A stretch of DNA of 64,000 nucleotides from Streptomyces virginiae (GTDB taxonomy: Bacteria; Actinomycetota; Actinomycetes; Streptomycetales; Streptomycetaceae): positions 496,001 to 560,000 of the forward strand of contig NZ_JOAK01000003.1 in assembly GCF_000720455.1 (NCBI RefSeq), given 5' to 3'. The notes under the pieces were generated by a model. The model saw only the letters and a program-made list of their open reading frames with translations, did not search any database and was not told where the DNA came from. A program made the position numbers and the translations under genes. Shown in pieces: positions 59,648 to 64,000 of the stretch. Within the stretch, counting starts at the first letter, position 1; the number at the start of each line of letters is the position of its first letter.

Positions 59648-60562
59648 CTACACCGTGAGCATGCCGGCGCGCAGCCGGGCGAGAGTACGGGACAGAAGGC
59701 GAGAGACCTGCATCTGCGAGATGCCCAGTTCGGCACCGATCTCGGCCTGGGTCCTCTCCTGACCGAAGCGCATCTGCAGGATCAGCCGGTCACGCTCGTC
59801 CAGTTGCTGCAGCAGGGGTGCGAGGGTGTGGAAGTCCTCGAAGAGTTCCATGGCGGGATCGTCCTCGCCCATGACCTCCGCCAGGGGTCGGGTGGCCCGG
59901 CTGGTCGGGGAAGCCGCGTCGCTCTCCCCGGCGGCGGTGTCGAGGGAGCCGCTCGTGTAGCCGTTCGCGGCGACCAGTCCGTCGATGACCTGCTCCTCGG
60001 TCAGTTCGAGGTGGGCCGCGACCTCCTTGACGGTCGGGGCCCGGCCCAGGACGTCGGTCAGGGCCTCCTGCGCCTTGGCCAGTTCCACACGCAGTTCCTG
60101 GAGGCGGCGCGGGACGTGCACGGCCCAGGTGGTGTCGCGGAAGTGGCGCTTAATCTCACCGAGAATGTAGGGGAGGGCGAGGGTGGAGAACTCGACCTCC
60201 CGTTCGGGTTCGTAGCGGTCGATTGCCTTGATGAGGCCGATGGTCCCCACCTGGGTGATGTCGTCGATGTCCAGGCCCCCGCCCATCACGCGGGCGCGGA
60301 AGCGCCGCGCGGCGAACTGGACGAGCGAGAGGTTCATCTCGATCAGGGTGTTGCGCGTGTACTGGTACTCGCGCGTCCCCTCCTCCAGCGTGCGCAGTCT
60401 CTGGAAGAACACGCGCGACAGTTCGCGTGCGTCACTCGGCGCCATCTCACGGGCGTTCTCCACCCGGCGCGGTCCCAGGTCCTGAGCCGGTTCCTCCGGG
60501 GCGCCGGTGGCTTGCTCTTCTGCTGCCCGAACGGGGCCCATGACGGTGGCCGAGCGAGACAT
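59648..60562 (-). CDS. SigB/SigF/SigG-family RNA polymerase sigma factor
   Basis: 304 aa from ATG 60562, which has the strong GGGAGGGAG; upstream starts at 60655 and 60691 are possible. Region 2 (IEMNLSLVQFAARRFRARVM, DIDDITQVGTIGLIKAIDRY, STLALPYILGEIKRHFRDTT), region 3 (PRRLQELRVELAKAQEALTD, APTVKEVAAHLELTEEQV) and region 4 (LQQLDERDRLILQMRFGQER, TQAEIGAELGISQMQVSRLL) are complete. This family controls stress and sporulation genes in Streptomyces and is regulated by partner switching. Confidence 0.93.
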   Translation of the reverse strand: MSRSATVMGPVRAAEEQATGAPEEPAQDLGPRRVENAREMAPSDARELSRVFFQRLRTLEEGTREYQYTRNTLIEMNLSLVQFAARRFRARVMGGGLDIDDITQVGTIGLIKAIDRYEPEREVEFSTLALPYILGEIKRHFRDTTWAVHVPRRLQELRVELAKAQEALTDVLGRAPTVKEVAAHLELTEEQVIDGLVAANGYTSGSLDTAAGESDAASPTSRATRPLAEVMGEDDPAMELFEDFHTLAPLLQQLDERDRLILQMRFGQERTQAEIGAELGISQMQVSRLLSRTLARLRAGMLTV

Positions 60563-60751
60563 ACGACCGCTCCCTCCCAGTTGACTGACGCCTGTCCGCC
60601 CCTTCTGCCCCCGCTTCGCACTTCCATGCACGTGCTGGGGCCGGGTGTTCGCCATCGCCGTCGCAGGCTCGGGTGACGACGGCTCCGACACGAGTCGGTG
60701 AACGGCTTAGGGAGGCGCCGAGGGCCTTGGGCCCGGTTCCCGTTCCGGGGT

Positions 60752-62086
<1,335 letters not shown>

Positions 62087-62292
62087 TCCGGACCTCCCTC
62101 CGCCCCTTGTGCCCGTCTGTCCGCGTTCTGCGTGTTTCGTCGCGCTCGCCGCGAACTTCACGGCCCACGGCGTCCCGGGAGCAGGTGCTGTTCCCGCTGA
62201 TCCGCGCGGACGTCGGCCGGGTCGTCAACAGCGGAGAAGTCGAGGCGGGCGAGGACGGGAGAGGCGGCGGCGCGGGTGGAACGCGCCGAGGG

Positions 62293-62679
62293 TCAGTCGG
62301 CGCTGCCCGGCGGGTCCTGAGGGTCGACGCCGGTGGACGCGGATGCATCCTTGGTCCCGCTCGGTCGCTGGGAGCGACCCCGGGGACCGGTGTCGTGCAT
62401 GCCCTTCTCGCCACGACCGGCCTTGCTCTGGTCCTCGCCGCGGCGACCCCTGCTCTTCACGGGCTCGCCGTGCGGGTTGCCGGCCTCCTCCTTGGAGACC
62501 TCGCGCCCAGGGCCCTTGTCAGGGGCGTACTGCTCGGGGTGGAAAGAGCGGCGGGCGCTCGGGTTCTGCTGCTGACGGGTCTCGTCGACATCGGGAGACC
62601 AACCGTGCTGTTCGGTGCCCTTGTGCGGGCTGGGTCCCTCGCCGTGCGGAGGCTGGGACGGCTTCGGCTGCTTGGCCAT
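62293..62679 (-). CDS. Hydrophilic, likely disordered protein
   Basis: 128-aa protein rich in Gly, Pro, Lys, Glu and Gln (QPPHGEGPSPHKGTEQHGW, NPSARRSFHPEQYAPDKGPG). No hydrophobic core. It resembles the small stress-associated hydrophilic proteins common in streptomycetes. ATG 62679. Function is unknown. Confidence 0.6.
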   Translation of the reverse strand: MAKQPKPSQPPHGEGPSPHKGTEQHGWSPDVDETRQQQNPSARRSFHPEQYAPDKGPGREVSKEEAGNPHGEPVKSRGRRGEDQSKAGRGEKGMHDTGPRGRSQRPSGTKDASASTGVDPQDPPGSAD

Positions 62680-62925
62680 GACGTGGCTTGCCTGCCTTTC
62701 CTGCGGACGGGGAGGTTCCGGTGACACTTTCCAGCCTAGGCGCCCCGGTCACGGTCGGCGTGCTGTGCGTGGACCACACGCTGCCCCACCTCAGGCCGTT
62801 GGCGCCGGCGTCAGGTCGTCAGGGAACGCGTAGTGCCGGCAGGACGACGTCGTGCTCCGCCAGGAGGATCACGCGGCCGTCGGGGGTGGGCAGAAGCGGT
62901 GGTGGGTGGCCGGCGCGACGGCGGG

Positions 62926-63060
62926 CTGTACGGGGGACGGTCGAGGGTGGCCCGCCTCAGCATGCTGCGGACCCGGCCCATCACGGTGGCGGCGTGCATG
63001 TCATGGCCGGTGATGTCGCCGACGGTGACCATCAGCGCGGATTCTGTGCCGGGTGCCATG
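62926..63060 (-). pseudogene. SpoIIE/PP2C domain fragment
   Basis: The minus strand encodes ALMVTVGDITGHDMHAATVM followed by RVRSMLRRATLDRPPY. This is the metal-binding VGDxxGHDxxAAxxMG motif of SpoIIE phosphatases, with nothing intact on either side. A second, separate remnant of this family in the window. The rest of the 580-bp gap (62680-63259) holds no recognisable gene. Confidence 0.65.
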
Positions 63061-63259
63061 ATCGGCGACGTATCCGGAGGCCGCGACGAGCGCCTCGCGG
63101 TCGGCCACGAACACCGCTCGCCGCTCATGCACGGCGGGAGCGCCGGGGAACGAGTCATCCGCCGCCCCCGCCCTCTGCCATATCCTGTCCGAGGCCGATC
63201 ACCCCGCGGGTGGCGCACCGGGGCGGGCAGCATGCCAAGGGGGAAGGCAGTGACAGCAG

Positions 63260-63610
63260 ATGTCTGAACCGATGGCCCGTCTGAGGTGCGAGCAAGCCCG
63301 TCAGATCGCCCGGCACACCCTCGCCCACCAGGCCGAAGGCCTGGTGGGCGACGCGCTGATAGTCGTCTCCGAACTGGTCTCCAACGCCCTCCGCCACGCG
63401 GGCGGCGTGACCGGCTTCAGCGTCCGCATCGACGGCGGCACCGTGGTCATCGAGGTCGCCGATGCCTCCCCGCAGCTCCCGCGCTCCCCGGGTACCCCCG
63501 CGCACGTGCCGGGCGGCTTCGGCTGGGCGCTGGTCAACAGCCTGTCCCAGCGCACAGAGGTCCGTACCGGCCCCCACGGCAAGACCGTCACGGCCTACCT
63601 CGCGCTCTGA
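63260..63610 (+). CDS. Small HATPase, RsbW-like anti-sigma factor
   Basis: 116-aa single-domain ATPase. The N-box is VVSELVSNALRHAGG, the G1 box EVADASPQLP and the later GGFGWALVNSLSQRTEV. It lies next to a decayed SpoIIE fragment, so it may be the surviving half of a former pair. Its sigma or STAS partner is not adjacent. Confidence 0.82.
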   Translation: MSEPMARLRCEQARQIARHTLAHQAEGLVGDALIVVSELVSNALRHAGGVTGFSVRIDGGTVVIEVADASPQLPRSPGTPAHVPGGFGWALVNSLSQRTEVRTGPHGKTVTAYLAL

Positions 63611-64000
63611 CCCGCCCCGTCTGCTGCCCCGCCCCGGACCTGAACGACCCTGCCGAGCGTCGACCGCGGTACCACCCGCAAAGCGCCCCAGCGGTGCGGG
63701 GAGCGGGCGACACCGTGAGAGGGCAGCGGTGCGGATCCTCCGGCTCCTGGTGAGGCCGGTCGTCGTCGGAGCCGGTCCGTCACGAGGACGAGGACGGTGG
63801 CGGCGCCGTAGGCCAGGTCGGTCAGGGCCGGCTGATAGCCGAAGGCCGGGCCGAGGACGTAGACGGCGGCGCCCGCGAGGGGGATCCCGAGCCATTCCCA
63901 GCGCCCGTCCAGGGCCACGAGCGCGATCAGGAGCAGCGCGTACCAGGAGTAGCCGGGCGTGAGGAGGACGAAGGCCCAGCCGGTGACCAGCAGGGCGCCG
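63595..64000 (-). CDS. Membrane protein, C-terminal part (glycosyltransferase 87-like), runs off window
   Basis: The minus-strand frame is open from 64000 to a TAG at 63595. It encodes TM-rich sequence (LLTPGYSWYALLLIALVAL, WLGIPLAGAAVYVLGPAFGY, YGAATVLVLVTDRL) resembling the end of GT87-type integral membrane glycosyltransferases. After the last TM a polar tail of about 45 residues looks non-homologous and overlaps the HATPase gene by 16 bp. The start lies outside the window. Confidence 0.5.
   Translation of the reverse strand, partial: GALLVTGWAFVLLTPGYSWYALLLIALVALDGRWEWLGIPLAGAAVYVLGPAFGYQPALTDLAYGAATVLVLVTDRLRRRPASPGAGGSAPLPSHGVARSPHRWGALRVVPRSTLGRVVQVRGGAADGAGQSAR

Noticed and set aside
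63060..63190. Protein-like stretch (VFVADREALVAASGYVADHG) next to the PP2C fragment on the minus strand
   Set aside because: Too short and in another frame; I could not assign a family, so it is not called as a gene.

Overview
The window looks like Streptomyces (or a close relative such as Kitasatospora) chromosomal DNA. G+C is very high and strongly biased at third codon positions, and GTG and TTG starts are common. Streptomycete-type families are dense: SpoIIE-type phosphatases with fused histidine-kinase-like ATPases, a SigB/SigF-type sigma factor, an ECF41-type sigma factor, secreted phospholipase D, SGNH hydrolase, DUF6243, and ricin-type lectin domains on membrane regulators. There are no ribosomal, tRNA or core housekeeping clusters. 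At least seven genes are visibly decayed, which fits an accessory chromosome-arm location (inference).

Layout. 1-4387: an oligopeptide/nickel-type ABC importer operon (SBP, two permeases, two ATPases), every junction overlapping by 4 bp. 4562-11767: single metabolic and cell-envelope genes (methyltransferase, epimerase, GNAT, L,D-transpeptidase, HAD, 3-hydroxybutyrate-dehydrogenase-like SDR, serine beta-lactamase-like protein). 11768-12490: a graveyard holding an internally deleted SpoIIE phosphatase and a VOC gene split into two opposed halves. 12588-14421: an iron-box-controlled DUF2470 protein and a 2OG-Fe(II) oxygenase. 14422-19115: a long leader and a 1335-residue secreted transglycosylase/golvesin-like/SGNH fusion. 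19187-22806: a membrane protein, an 810-residue SpoIIE regulator and a methyltransferase pseudogene. 22806-30075: PadR/HAAS pair, membrane proteins, a possible PD-(D/E)xK protein, VOC, sirtuin, phospholipase D, ArsR and roadblock proteins.

30523-36972: a one-polypeptide ECF sigma/zinc-finger/TM/lectin protein, a decayed RTX gene, an RNB ribonuclease, two orphan proteins and a methyltransferase. 37106-42680: small membrane protein, DinB-like protein, a pentapeptide-repeat membrane protein of visibly lower G+C, a HEAT-repeat protein and secreted proteins. 42730-48871: an ECF41 sigma factor with a divergent membrane protein, a STAS protein, an HTH/TM/lectin protein overlapping an EamA transporter gene, a divergent MarR gene whose start codons lie in operator-like palindromes, and a frameshifted MerR gene. 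48899-53821: SDR, three-helix-bundle protein, a nonapeptide-repeat protein and a large HTH-NTPase-TPR protein. 53814-64000: secreted small protein, sphingomyelinase-D-like pseudogene, CorA, DUF6243, Tat-exported amidase, M1 peptidase lipoprotein, sigma factor with adjacent anti-sigma kinase, AI-2E transporter, a PP2C remnant, a second small HATPase and a partial membrane protein.

Two themes recur. The first is partner-switching control of sigma factors: SpoIIE phosphatases, STAS antagonist, HATPase anti-sigma proteins, SigB/F-type sigma. The second is envelope sensing and remodelling: L,D-transpeptidase, amidase, the transglycosylase/SGNH fusion, and two single-chain membrane regulators with extracytoplasmic ricin-like lectin domains. 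The best candidates for something undescribed are the sigma-zinc finger-lectin protein (30523-32211), its HTH-lectin analogue (44982-46739), and the compact divergent MarR/EamA control region (47866-47904).
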